DNA of 64,000 nucleotides from Melanocharis versteri (GCA_013397845.1 VZTG01010177.1:489242-553241); one strand, 5' to 3'. Positions 11,541 to 23,700 are shown, counted from the stretch's first letter. The notes: a model not told the origin generated them from the sequence alone. Program-made: numbers and translations.

Positions 11541-14500
11541 TTGGGTCTGTTTGTGATGACTTGGCTTAACTTTGTTAACCTTTTCTAGAGACCTGTAACA
11601 GAAATATTAGGGTTGGTGTGAATGAGGTAAAAATGGTGTGTTTAACCACCAGAAATGGCTGAAGGGTTAAAAGAAAGGCCTGTGATAATGAAGAACAGCT
11701 CTTCAAGAATGCATCTCCCAGGACACCATTGTCAGGGGTAAGACTGAGGAATGCTTTTGTCAAGACCAGGATGCCTGCTCTCTGAAAGAGCAGATGATTT
11801 GTCAGTGAAAGCTTATTATGTGTACTAATACTGAAGAAAAACTGCCTGACTTAAGATTTATGGAGACAGCAATAAGTAAGGTTCTGGTGAGGAGGACCAC
11901 CCTACAGTGGCTCCTAAAAACTAGGAAGGTCTGTCCAAGAAGTAGTTTATTCTTGCCAGTTGAGAAGAAGCCCAGAAACTCCTTTAGAAGAAACTCAATC
12001 TTCCAATAGTGAGGACTTGGTAGCTGGTGCCTCTTGTCCTTTTTGTCATGTACAGGTGATCCTGGCAAGACCACTTGGACAGATGTGTCACTTCTTTGTA
12101 GGTGAGTTTGAGATTGGGAGTGAATGAAGTCTCTGGAAGGATGAGCATGAGTGGGATATTTTCAAATTAATATCTTCCCCTTTTATAAGATCTGATGTAG
12201 AATTTTGCTGCAGTAACTTTCCCTATTGCCAGTTTCATGCTGAAATGAAACCACTGTCCAGTCATAGGCTGGAGCAGCCTTCAATTTCCTTATCAATGTG
12301 AGAACTGTTGGTGGGGTTAGAAAGTGTCAAAGGAAGAAACATCTTAAACTAATTTACAGTTTAGAAAAATCTTCTGTATCACCAGAATACTAAAATTTAA
12401 ACTGTAAATGAAGAACAGGTTAGAGGGGAAGGAAAAAGACTGGACAGTGTTTGTTATTGAGTATCATGTATGAATTAGACAATTTCTTTTTAATAAAAAT
12501 ATTTTTATTTTTATCATATATATCTTAACATTATCAAAAATAGTAAATTAGTAAAAAATTATTTTTAATGCAAGCATTTTTGAATGGGTATACAGGATCC
12601 CTAAAGGTACCAGCATCTTTTGATGTCGTTAAGAAACCTTGGGAGTGCAGGAGGCTGTTTAACCTTTTTTTATCCTTGGCTATTTCAGCACTGATGTGTG
12701 GCATTATCACTGTTGGGTTCCCTTTTTTCTTAAAAGGTGTGTTATCACTGCTGTTACCTTCAGGGGAGATAATAAGTAGGAAATACAGAGAACAAGCTGG
12801 AGGCAGCAAGAGGAAGCTATTTTTATAGAGTTCAGGCAGTTACGTCAGGTGCAAGCTTGGTGAGCAAGAGGTATTTTGCAAGAGCCGGAAGAACACCCGT
12901 GTGGTATGTGCTATAATTTTGGGAGCTGTCTTTTCTGACTGAGAAATGTAGGCATCAAGATAAACATTTGTGGTTCTGTACTTGAACATGCGTTACTTGG
13001 AGCGTATGCAGCAAACCAGTGGGAAAGACTGCGTAGGGGACAAACAGGCTTAACTGTCTAGCAGTTTTGTTTAGGTTATTTGTAGGATATGTTGCTGTTT
13101 ACGTGTTGTTCGGTTTGCATCTTTTTTTAATGTTCAGGAGACTGTAACGTAGTACTTTTTGTGCCTGGAACCACATTGTTTTCCAGGGCCTTGTATGTAG
13201 TGTAATTATCTCCCTAGAGCGAAGGGGGGGAAATTCTTGGATGTGCTAGTTGATAAGAGCTACGCAGACCTGTAGGGAGAGTAGAAGGAGAAACAGCGAA
13301 GTACATGATTGCTTCCATGTGTCCCTACAGCTTTGCTAGGGAAGAACAATGCTTTTAAAACAAACCTCCAAACTTTCCTTATCTTGCTCTCTTGGAAGCC
13401 TTTAAAGTAATGATGACACTTTGTTTTGGCTTTTTGGAAAAAAAAAATCATAATTCATTAAACTTCATGGATAATGATACTGGGTTACAGACATACTCAG
13501 TGTTACTTATCTTTTCCTACATGTTTATGTAGCAAACCTGTGGCTCGTCCTGTGTGTTCTTTTTAAAGTGACACAACTGGAGGCTGTGCAGTAATTTTAC
13601 TGTATTAATACTTTATTTGGATTTTATTTTGTATAGAGATGGTTTGGATTTCGTAATTTCTAAGGGGGAGTGCAGCTGAATCAATGAGCTGGGAGTAGCA
13701 AGAGAATAGTGCCTTATTTCATGCTTGTAGAAGTGGTGCCTCAGGTGAAACCATTGTCTATAATTTGCCTGTTGAAGGAAGTGGTGTGTTAGAAGCCTTG
13801 ACCTTTGACTTAAACCTAAAACTAAAGTCTGTATAATGAAGAAGCTGCCAGAAATGAAAGGTTATACAAAGTGTGATGAATTTTTGAACTCCTCAAGAAC
13901 AATTTCTCGAAGTACTCTAATTCCCTGTTGATTTGTCTAACCAAAGCAACATTCCTGTCACTCTTCGCTGAACACCATTGTACTTTTACTCATCATCTCC
14001 CTGCAAATATAACAATTCTAAGCAGAATATGGCTTACAGAAACAGTCCAGCCTAAACAAACAGTATATTTGTTTCCTTAGGAAATATGTCAAATTGGGTC
14101 AAAAATTTTATCAGCCTGAATCAATTCAGTAACAGCTGACCTTGGATATATTATTTTACTTCCTGTTTCTTAGCAACAGGAAACTTTTCTGCAGGATGGC
14201 TGTTTAATATCCTAATCTGTTTTAGAAGCTTTTATACCTAAAGAGGAACAGATGGTCTAAGGAAATGTTATTTGTAGCAATCGGGATAGGGAAAATCTAT
14301 GGATTCTCTTTTTTTCTCATTTCATTGTCCTGCACTTAAAATTATATAGTATTTCTTTGACGGTTGCAAAAAACTTGTTTTAGGATCAAAGAATAAAAGA
14401 AAGTCTTCAGGTCCTACAGGTTTGTTTTTTTTTTGGTGCGTGATGCGGGAAAGCATCATGCATAAAAATGTGTGCTCTTACATCTGTGATTGCATTTCTA

Positions 14501-15291
14501 ATACAAAGTGAGAGAATTTCTATAATTATGTTCTGTAAGTGTTGAATTGTACCTGAATGAAGGAAACGCTATCTACGATGTGATGCTGTTCACTGGCATT
14601 TGCTTACTCTCTTACTCTTAAAATCTATCATGTGAATTGGCTTCCTTTCTCCTTTTTGATAGATTCCAAAGGTTCTTTATACTTCAGTGTGAAGAATCTT
14701 TTTCGGAGGGTTACTTCTGTGTGACTTAGTGCTCACATAAATATAATGAGTTTGTAGCTTTCAAACACTGTGTTGGTACTATTGAGGGCCCAGTGAAGAA
14801 ATAATCTGGTTTGTTTTTTCAGTGGTGTCAAAGTCCTTACTTCTGAAGGAGCAGGTAGAATGCTGGTAGGAGATTGGACAATCTTGATTTTTTCTACATT
14901 AATTTAAAATTAGTACAGAAGCCTTGATTCTGACTTTATTGCAGCCACCTGTAAAGGATAGAATAACAAGACCTGTCCTCTTCTAATGCTTTCCCAAAGT
15001 GCTGTGTAGGACCTTTTCTTCCTTGTTCCTGGAGGATCTCATGCAAATAGAAGTACCTTCCCTCCATCACTTAGTTGCTGTCTTAAGCATCATCCTGTCG
15101 TGATGCTCATAAATGCCCGACAATTAAGATGTCTGATTTTCTGTGATTTTTGGTTTGTCATGGAGACAGTTCATGACATGCAAATTCCAGTTAGAAGGGA
15201 GAACGCTTTTAGCTGCCTAATGGGGTATGAGATTCTCCCGTCATGAAACCTCTTGACATCTTGTGTCCCTCTTGTCGTATTTGTATGTTTT
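11541..15291. other. Unique AT-rich sequence, no gene recognised
   Basis: Several open frames of 60-91 codons overlap on both strands at 11.8-12.1 kb and 12.5-12.8 kb. None has a recognisable domain or paired splice sites. An AT-only patch lies around 12485-12560. No transposon was recognised. Confidence 0.5.
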
Positions 15292-15440
15292 TGTCCCGGT
15301 TTAATCCAGATGCAGTGGGAGCAGGCATGGCCAAGACATTGTGCTATTCGATACCATCTTACATTGTGGTTAGGGGAGGAGAGAGGGAAGAAAAGGCGTG
15401 GTTTCGCTTGGGAACTGATCTGGGCCGGCACTAGGACAGT
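15292..15440 (+). mobile_element. Probable avian LTR remnant
   Basis: The block starts with TGTCCCGGTTTAATCCAG, resembling the TGTCCCGGTTT-type 5' edge of avian endogenous retroviral LTRs. It continues with GTGCTATTCGATACCATC near 15340, resembling the stretch just upstream of the TATA region in those LTRs, followed by G-rich sequence. This part is GC-richer than its surroundings. No TATA box is evident, the 3' edge is unclear (similarity may run to about 15540), and no target-site duplication was found. It could be a badly decayed or internally deleted copy. Confidence 0.45.
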
Positions 15441-16458
15441 GGTATGCTGCCTTATTTTAGGAGTTAGCCTAGAAATATTTCTACTTGCAACTTTTCCTTG
15501 TTGCAGGAGGAGACAATGTCATATTTGTTTCGTTCCACTTAAGTAAAGTTTTTCTGACTTCAGACATTTTCACATAAAGTATTTAGAAATTAAACTGGAG
15601 TGTGGAACTTGACTATCTCTTTTTCACCTTCAGAGAGGAGCTCTCCCATTTTGTTGTGCCTCTTTTACTGGTATTTTAATTAATTGGTTGGGATGAATGA
15701 AATCTGGAGGTTTATGTTTTGACACATTCACCCCCATCCACTCCCTTATTCCCAGATTTGACATTAAAACTATTTGAAGGCTAAAACAGGCTCGCTCTCT
15801 AAAAACATCAAAACTCTTGCCTTAGGAATGTTCTCTATCTCCCAGTGAATCCTTCCAAGTAGTGAGTCTGTTCTAATTCATACATCTGGTGATGGCATGC
15901 TCAGTCCAAAGAAAGAGGTATGTTTTGAAAAATCTTTATGATGACTGCAGGGAGTCTCCCAAGAGAAGCAGGAAAGAAGGCAAGACAAGGTGGAAGTTGG
16001 AAATATTTTGTTTTCATTTTTTTTTTCTTCTTTCTGTCATCTTTCCTATTATCTTTTAAAAGGAATGATAGAAAAAGAGAAGAGACCATGACTTTTAATA
16101 GGTACTTAATCTAATGTTAAAAATAAGTTTTGGTTCCTGAAATCTTTCATGGAAAATGACCCTGTGTAGCTGCGAAATGCTTATCACATTATCTTGCTTT
16201 TCTGTGGTTTTGTCTTTCTGAAAGTTTGCTCATTAGAGAGAAAAGGTAGTGAATCTCTAGATTCTGTTATTTTATCTGACTCTTTTATGCAGAAATTATA
16301 GCCCTTCATCAACAAATGGTTGGTATATTTTGGTCTTCGTATAATTAGGAAGATCAGTCTAGGAGGGAAGAGCTCTTCAGCCTTAATGGAGTATTGTCAC
16401 AAAGCACACGTGGAATTGGAAGGGCTGAAGAAGTAAAAATTAAAGGATTTTTTTCTTC
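15441..16458. other. Unique sequence, no gene recognised
   Basis: No exon or repeat was recognised. A T-rich run lies around 16010-16030. Confidence 0.5.
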
Positions 16459-16571
16459 TAGGAAAAAGACATCCCTTATTATTTTTCTATAGGAAAAAAG
16501 CATCCCCTGTTTTTGTTTTTTTTTTTAGGAAAAAAGCATTCCCCCTTTTTCTTTCTTTTTTTTTTTTTTTC
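16459..16571 (+). repeat. Three-unit imperfect tandem repeat ending in poly-T
   Basis: Units begin TAGGAAAAAGACATCCC (16459), TAGGAAAAAAGCATCCCC (16490) and TAGGAAAAAAGCATTCCC (16526). Each is followed by a T-rich spacer, giving periods of 31 and 36 bases. The last spacer is a T-run of more than ten bases. It is a small minisatellite-like array with length variation in the T spacers. Confidence 0.85.
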
Positions 16572-17179
16572 TTAGTTAAAGCTGTTTATGAATGTTTTAT
16601 TGTGTAGTACTTAAGCACATCTGGATAGTAGAAATGGCAGAGAATGTCTGCTCATCTCTGGTGTTCATTAATAGACCTCCATATTGTTTAACCAAATCTC
16701 AGTAGTTGCTGAAGGAGTTTAGCAGTTTGAGTGGCTCAAGTCACATATTAATTGAGAATTTAATTTGGTGTCTATGAGCATTGCTAGAACTAACTACTAA
16801 TGAAATAAAGTCTATAATTGTCTTTTTCAGAAATGATTTGTTGCTGGGACAGGTGTGGTAGTGTTTGGGTTTAGATTTTTCTAATTTTTAAGTAAGGCAG
16901 CAAAACTGAGCCATTTTGAAAGACTTGACAAGAGGCGTGAGTGAACACAAGTTCTGAACTACGTAGGGGAACAAAGTCACATCACTAAAACTGTCCAGCT
17001 CAGACTTGCATCCATCTCTACTTGTGTGTCTCTTTCTGAGGCACAAGTCTTTCACAGGCACAGCGTTGTCATTTCACTGTGACAAGTGATGTACAGGCTC
17101 TCACTTGTTGGTTCACTGAATTTCAGTTTCTCCTTTTAATTTCCTGTTTTTCCTTTTCGTGGTCTTGCTAAGTCAATGG

Positions 17180-17275
17180 AAAACAACCAGAAAAACCCAA
17201 ACAACAAGCAAACAAACAAACAACCTAAAAAACCCCACAACCTCCACCCCTCGAACAGAACACAAGCAACCAAGT
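17180..17275 (+). repeat. A/C-rich low-complexity tract with (CAAA)n core
   Basis: About 95 bases of almost only A and C, centred on CAAGCAAACAAACAAACAA (about 17206-17224). A 61-codon frame across it, rich in T, K and N, is a composition artefact. Confidence 0.8.
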
Positions 17276-17733
17276 ACAATTTCCTATAACAAAAGAAATA
17301 AAACCTTAAGAGCTTATTGCAAGTTCTGCCTTTTAGTATTATGACAAATTTAAAATTAAGAGAGGGCTGTTGCGTTACATTTGCAGTTTATATCAATGCA
17401 TAAACTCAAACAACCAGATCAAAATGCTAAAATAAGGGAGAAGATGGATTGATATCGCAATCTAGAGCACACTAGTACCTAGTAGTAGTGTCTAGAGCAC
17501 AGTAATTATCTTTTCATGCATTATATTTCTCTTTAAACATGTTAATTCCTAAGGTGACCCTCTCTTACTTTGCTTATTTTGGATTTCTTAATCAGGAATA
17601 TAACCTACTCCCACTGCCCTCTATAAAAATAACCTGATGGTGTCACAGTTCACTTTTTAATTTGAAAAGCTGAATACCGTATGTAATCCATTGTAATATA
17701 ACTCATCTGTCACATTTACACTGACTAACATAC

Positions 17734-17941
17734 CTTGGCATCTGTTAACTGGGTCCTGGTAGATGTCATCATTAATGGAATTTAGGTTCTTAATCAATGT
17801 TTCATTTTTCTGTATCAAGCAGACAAAACTTAGGTTGGTTTTCTTGAGTATTTTGTCCAGACGAGAAAATCTAATAATAGTAGTATCAACAACAGTAATG
17901 AAAAAAGGATCCACTTTATTGATGCAGGTAAATTTCTTTTT
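17734..17941 (-). other. Candidate coding exon, unconfirmed
   Basis: On the minus strand a frame stays open for about 100 codons around here. Within it a 208-base segment is bounded by TTCAG at its 5' side and by CCAAG followed by GTATGT, a very good donor, at its 3' side. The translation includes DPFFITVVDTTIIRFSRLDK and later NDDIYQDPVNRCQ. Codon use looks ordinary, with many RNY codons and no CpG. Against it: the acceptor has a poor pyrimidine tract, I do not recognise the protein, no companion exon was found, and open frames of this length are expected several times by chance in 64 kb at this AT content. A + strand pseudo-exon (17861-17927) overlaps it, showing how easily such signals arise. 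Confidence 0.2.
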
Positions 17942-19060
17942 CTGAATTTGTATTTGTGATTTGTCTTAAAAGCCAGATGTGGCAATGTAAATCTGCAAGC
18001 ATTTGATTTTCTGCAGATGTCTATGAGCAAGGCTGTAAGGTATTGATAAGCAGCATTTTCCTGCTATAAAATTAGATCATAATGTTGATCGCATATGGTG
18101 TTCTGTTGGACAGAAGTTTTATAATCCAAGAGCCCCCAAAAGCCTGTCTCGAGAAAGTTTCAAATTAAGGAAACGTACCTGTGTTGTCCATTGGTGCCTA
18201 TCCTTTCAAACCTTCTGCAGCTCACAAATGGGAATGCAGCATGTCTGTCAAACTTTGTAAAATAAACATGCTTGTTAAAGTTTTTTTTAGTTTTCACACA
18301 TCCCATTCTAGCTCTGAGAAAACCGTCTGAGGCATTTGTAGCAGCTCATTAGGCTTTTCAGAACCAGTGAGACACTGAACACCCTTGTTTTCACCCATGC
18401 ATGAGATAAAATAGGTGGTTTGCTATAAATAAGTAATGAGGGAAAAAAGTCACCACAATTCTCCCAATCTAAACCAAAAAAAATTCCCCAAATCTTAACC
18501 ATCAAATCTTGTGATTTATCTTAGTGTCTTATTCTTCAATTACTTGCCTTGAGGTTTTTTTTATTCCTTGGGAGGAGAGCAAATCCAGTACATCTGACAA
18601 CTTTTTTTATTTCAGTTTTTATATTACAACAGTTGCTCAGCTATCTTCTGTGAACTCCCACAACAGTAAAAATGCTTTAAATTTTTTAAATATGTCAGAA
18701 TTCACACATACCCACGTAGAAACTTGGAGTATGGTGTGTCATCTAATCATTCTTCTCAGTTTTGCTCCATCTTCCTAAGGACTGTTTCTCTCTCCTTTCA
18801 CTTTTGAGTGAATATTGATGGGAGAGATAGGAAGATGGAAATGTATAGATTCTTGACTTGTAGCAGTTGATCTGTGGCTCTCCTGGGATATTAGTCAATA
18901 CTGAATTTGTCATAGTTTTCACATTAAAAAAAAACTCCATAAAAACCCAAACAAATCTTGAGACAATTTGGGACAGTCCAAAATTTAAACAACTTCTTTC
19001 TCACAGCATAATGAAATACTTTTTGACGCCAGTAGTATATATGAGAAACACATGAAGAAA
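17942..19060. other. Unique AT-rich sequence, no gene recognised
   Basis: Nothing recognisable. Minus-strand frames near 17.8-18.0 kb and 18.3-18.5 kb lack protein motifs; one leucine-rich run is a shadow of the repeated AGTAGT/AACAAC composition at 17880. Confidence 0.5.
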
Positions 19061-19094
19061 TACCATAGAATCATTCAAGTTGAAGGGCATCCAA
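19061..19094 (-). mobile_element. CR1 3' tip fragment, antisense
   Basis: CATAGAATCATTCAAGTTG followed by GGGCATCCAAC resembles the complement of the last 30-odd bases of CR1, including the tail. The LTR begins directly after it, so this may be a CR1 end interrupted by the LTR insertion. The match is short. Confidence 0.5.
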
Positions 19095-19575
19095 CAGCCA
19101 AACTCCACCCAAGCATCTTGCTCACTCTCATCTCCTGTGGGAGAAAATAGAAGGATGGATTGAGATAGTGATAGTTTAACAGGAAAAGCAAAAGCATGAT
19201 GCTTAAGCAAAGCAAAAAAAAAGAAAAAAAAAATGACTAATTCATGTAGTCAGGCAGGTGTCCAACTGCTTCCTGGGAAGCAGAGTCTCTGCATGCGTCG
19301 TGAGTGCCGTAACCATGATCATTCCCCCTTTTCCCTCCTTCCTCTGAGCTTTTATATCTGAGCATGACTTCATATGGTGTGGTCTGTGTGTGACAGCTGT
19401 CCTGCTTGTGTCCTCTCTCAGCCTCTAGCTTACCCACAGCTGACTGTGCTGGCACAGTTCAGCAAGAGGTAGAATGCTGGTGTGTTACCAACACCATTTT
19501 AGCCACAAATAAAAACCAGAACACCATAGGGGCTGCCCTGAAAAAAAATTAACTCCATCCCAGCCAGACCCAATA
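19095..19575 (-). mobile_element. ERVL-like avian solo LTR, antisense
   Basis: The block matches, in order, landmarks of the common avian LTR whose minus-strand copy starts TGTGCTGGTTTTGGCTGGG. Read on the + strand these are a diverged GCTCACTC and GGGAGAAAATAG end, GATAGTTTAACAGG, GGCAGGTGTCCAACTGCTTC, the TATA region TTTTATATCTGAGCATGAC (TATA on the minus strand at about 19351-19358), ATATGGTGTGG, GACAGCTGTCCTGCTTGTG, AACACCATTTTAGCCACAAA and the inner edge AATTAACTCCATCCCAGCCA. The outer edge that should read TGGTTTAACCCC is missing or heavily diverged. No retroviral coding sequence adjoins it, so it is a solo LTR. ERVL-like is my best class assignment from memory. A second copy of the family starts at 63841. 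Confidence 0.85.
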
Positions 19576-19718
19576 CTATCCCTTATTCCATACCATTTCT
19601 GTATCATCTGGAATTGATCTGACTTACTGTTTGCTTGGAATAGGGACAGCTTTGAAGGTACGTGGGCTACTCTGGGCCTTGTCTGCTTGCTCTGGATATT
19701 TTCAGGAGTGATTATTCT

Positions 19719-20466
19719 CAGTCTTTCTGGGCAATCTGTTCTGGTTTTTGATCATCTTTACTATGAATGTTTATTTTTTCCTTTTATCTAATCTGAATTT
19801 CCCTTGCTTCAGTTTACATTCACTGCATCTTGTCTTTTTGCTGTGCATTTTCCGGCAAGTCTGGCTCCGTTTTTAAATAGTTGAGTATAGTGCTATGATC
19901 TGCCCTTATCATTCTCCTGCAGAGGTTGAACAGACACAGTTCTCTCAGCTGCTCCTTGTACATCCCATACTCCAGTCCCAAACCATCTTGTTGGCTTTCC
20001 ATGTGTACCAGTATGTCATATACCAGGGAGCATAAAATGAAATACCGTACTCAAGATGTAGTCTGGCAGGTGTGGATTAGAATAATGATTTCCCTTTGCT
20101 TGCTGGTTCTGCTGTAGCAAGTGCAGTCTAGTGTGCCCTTAGCATTCAGTTTCTGCAAGGGCGCATTTTTGACTTATATTCAAATTGTCCATCAGACCCC
20201 ACATGTCCTCCTGTGCAGAACTGATTTCTGCTCTGTTAGCTCTCACACTGGGCTGTTGCATGGGGCTTTTCTGTCGCAGTTACAGTATTTTGCATTCTCT
20301 TGTGCTGTTTTTTCTTGAGATTTGGCAGCCCCTTTCTCCAGTCAGTTGCAATCTCTCTGAAGCACAGCTGTTTACCCTAGTGTGTGAACCCCTCCTCTCA
20401 ATCACCTGGGACCTTGGTGAGGTGCGTTCGTCCCATCATCTAGGCCTTTATGAAGGTGTTAAATAG
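19719..20466 (-). mobile_element. CR1 LINE, old internal 3' segment, antisense
   Basis: About 750 bases follow the antisense order of an avian CR1 3' region: TCTTTCTGGGCAATCTGTTC (19719), TAATCTGAATTTCCCTTGC, a TCATTCTCCTGCAGAGGTTG block near 19909, the TCAGCTGCTCCTTGTACATC block near 19947, GTACTCAAGATGTAG near 20047, CAGTGTGCCC/GCATTC near 20130, and finally TTTATGAAGGTGTTAAATAG at the right edge. It is strongly diverged with many small indels and has no intact frame. The 3' tail expected left of 19719 is missing. Its 5' truncation point at 20466 touches the 3' tip of the next CR1. Confidence 0.85.
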
Positions 20467-20467
20467 A

Positions 20468-20760
20468 GAATCATGGAACCACAGAATATCTCAAATTGGA
20501 AGGGACTTATAAGGATCATCACATTCAACTCCCAGCTCCTCACAGGACTATCTGAAACTAAACCATATGACTAAGAGCATTGGTCATATGCTTCTTGAAC
20601 TCTGGCAGACTTGGTGCCCTGAAAAGCCTGTTACAGTGACTGACTGATCACCTTCTCAGTGAAGAACCTTTTCCTGATGTCCAGTGTGAAGTTCCCCTGA
20701 TGCTGCTTCATTCCATTTCTTCGTGTCCTCTCACTGCTCACCAGAGAGGAGGTTGTTTTA
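20468..20760 (-). mobile_element. CR1 LINE, 3' end, antisense
   Basis: It begins exactly with the complement of the CR1 tail, AGAATCATGGAACCACAGAA, and continues with TTGGAAGGGACTTATAAGG, the GCTTCTTGAACTCTGGCAGA block, TTGGTGCCCTGAAAAGCC, the AGTGAAGAACCTTTTCCTGA block near 20660, and TGTCCTCTCACTGCTCACCA near 20724. Similarity fades after the GAGAGGAGG near 20750. The element is 5' truncated and non-coding. It lies directly against the preceding CR1 with one base between them, in the same orientation. Confidence 0.93.
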
Positions 20761-23700
20761 AGGATACTGCTCGTCTTGTGCTCATAGGGTCAACAAATTG
20801 AAGGGACTGTGGTGAAGTTGATGGTTGAGGCCTGCAGGCTGTAATTTGTGTTGCTGCTAGAATGCAGTCTGTTACAAAGCAAACGGTGGCTTATAGTTTT
20901 AAATGTCACATTTGTAATCCTGTGGTTAGAATTTCTAAGTTGTCAGTACTTACTCTTTTGGTAGTTATTGAATGATGAGGAAAGGGCTGAATAATGGTAA
21001 TAAGGACACTAGTAGGAGGAAAAAGGGGACTGTGAAAACCTGACAGCAATGGAACATTTCCTTGGGACAAAGGAATATTTTAGATTTTTGGATATATTTC
21101 TCATTTGTTCTCTGAGCGTTGGCAAATCTCTGTGTTTAGAATAATTCTGTTGCATTTCTTTTATTTATTTTGTCCAACTTCCAAGGAAGTACAAGCATTT
21201 CTGTAAAATACCTAGGCTTTACCTGAATAGATTCAATTTATACCTAGATAAGATAATCAGAGATAGCACTTGTTTTGCTGATTCCAGATAGGATAAAACA
21301 ATAGAATAAGATAAGACGGTTACAGTAAAATACTTGCAAGATTTCATTTCCTAAATGTTACATCAGTTTTTATCTAATCACTGGCAAAATCAACTAAGCT
21401 TTGGGTATGCTCTTTTAAGTGCTACTTTTTTTGTTTTGCACTGTTTTTTTTTTTTTCTTTTTGCTTACCTTTATATACCAGTACACGGAAAATGTTGTTT
21501 GAAATTCCTCAAACATTTTTATTAAGTTGTGTATTAGTATTTTTCCTTCTGTAAGTTGTGTGTCACCTATGGAACATTTTGCAGTAGTATTGGATGTTTT
21601 TAATGACTTAGATGGTCTTTGAAATAACAAGTATAACAAAAAATTGAATCAGTAGAGAATGGTATTTCTGGTATTTCTTTTTTCAGAGAATTGATTATTG
21701 TATATTTCAACACTTTGTCATTTATAGTTTGTGTTTATTCACCTCATTCCCTTTTTGTAATTATGGATCCTAAAGCAGAGACTAGTTCCTTCTCTTAGTA
21801 GTTCAAAGAGAGTTTTTCAGTGTTTGCTCTTCTCTCAGCCTCTTGGAGATCCTTACTCAAGGCATCAAGAGAGAGATTTTTTCAGAAGTACTGAGGCTGA
21901 ATAAAAGCACGGAGGCAGTTTAAAATTGATGGGCATTTTCCTAAATCAAGATAATTTTGATGCTCATTTGACTTCTGTGGCTAATATATAGCTGAAAATT
22001 CTGCAAAGACTTAGTTAGCATGAGTGTTAAATAATGAGGGGAATTCATGAGCAGAATTAATACCAGTAGATATTTAATAGAGTCTACAAGATTTTTGTAG
22101 GAGAAGCTTAACTAAGTGGGAAGTGGTGGAAAGATTTTCAGCCACCATGTTATCCATAAATGTCTCAATCTTTCCTTGCTTGCTGTTATATACCTTAATG
22201 GGAATCTGTTGAATACAGCGTTGCTATTTTTAGTTAACTTGAGGGTATTTTGCACTCTGAGATAAAATGCTCATTTTAATTTTGAGTTACATAGCTGTAA
22301 TATGGAAGGTTTGCTGTCCCTGGGGATATTTTGCTTTTCTTACGAATGGTGTAGAATCTCAACACTGAGTCGTAATTGGCCTGATGAGTTCTTTCATTGC
22401 TGTCGCGGAACAAATGGGTGGGAAGAGCAGACGTCGGCTTTGACGTCGCCCCACTTGAGCACAAGCTTGAGGAACATCTGCTGTTAAGGCTGTTGATTGC
22501 TGTGGCACTTCATTGAAAGACTGAGAACTTTTTTGCCTCCACCTTATTTATAAACTAGAAATGTCTTCCTAAAGCTACAAATTGTGACGTTCTGGCGATA
22601 GTATGAAGTTGCTATATGCGTATATAATTCATTTTAGATATCATTTGGTTTTTCAATGGTGGGTCAGTGAATACTGTAATCATGTTTCAAATGCTTGGTA
22701 AGTGATCAGAAACTTTCATGCTTCTCTTGCATATGCTTCCTAAATTATTGAGTAAATCTCTTTTTGGTCCATCTGTTTGCTAAATGACTGCTGAATCTGA
22801 GAATTCAGAATTTAGCAGAAATGCACATAACAAATAATGATACCGTGTATTTTTGTTTATATATGTACGAAATTATACTTAATTTTTGACTCAAAAAACT
22901 AGCAGCTTTTCCAAAATCTTCTAAGTCGTGTGTGAACTTTGATTTCTGGAAACCTGTCACGATCTTTAGTTGTCCTCAGTCTCTACCTTGTAGTCTATAA
23001 AGTGACAGAGTCCAAGCTTGTTTCCTCACCCTGTTATTTCATTTCCCTAACACTTTATTGGCTTTTCACTGGTAGTATTAGGCATTGTTCCACTTTCTTC
23101 TGTGTTTGTTCCTCAGAATTATTTTATTTATTAAAATGTATTTCATGCCTTTAGTTATGAAACCATACATCTTTTGTTCAGTAAACCTACCGAAATGTTT
23201 TTCCCGTGTGGAAATTATTTTTTTTCTTTTTGCTTAATATATTATAGGATTTTCTGCAAAGGAATTTTTTTCTTATTTGTTCTTTGTCTGTTGGGAAATA
23301 TTTCAATGACTCCCTTTGCACTTCCTAGCTTTCAGAGCACTTGTGCCAAGGCCTGCTGTAATTTTCTGGGAAGAGCACCATTTGAATATAGAGAGTTGTC
23401 AAACATATGACTAATCTTTGCTTGCAGCATTTCTGTTGTGTCTTGGCATTCAGACAGACTTCATTTTTGTACGCATCTAATGCTATATATCCAAGTCTGC
23501 AAGATTGTTAATTTGCAGCAACCTTGGTTTTGGAATAGTTTGGATTTCCTGTTTGTAAAACTCATAACACAGTTGTCTGACTTCTGTTATTTTGGGTTTT
23601 TTGCCTTGGCCTCCCAGGTAACTTTATCCAGTTACAGTTTCCCAAAATCTTGATGTTGCACTTTGAATACCTGGACAGGTTTTGCATGTGTTTTTCACAA

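Noticed and set aside
12534..12828. Overlapping 91- and 86-codon frames on opposite strands
   Set aside because: No domain or paired splice sites; mutual overlap suggests locally low stop density.
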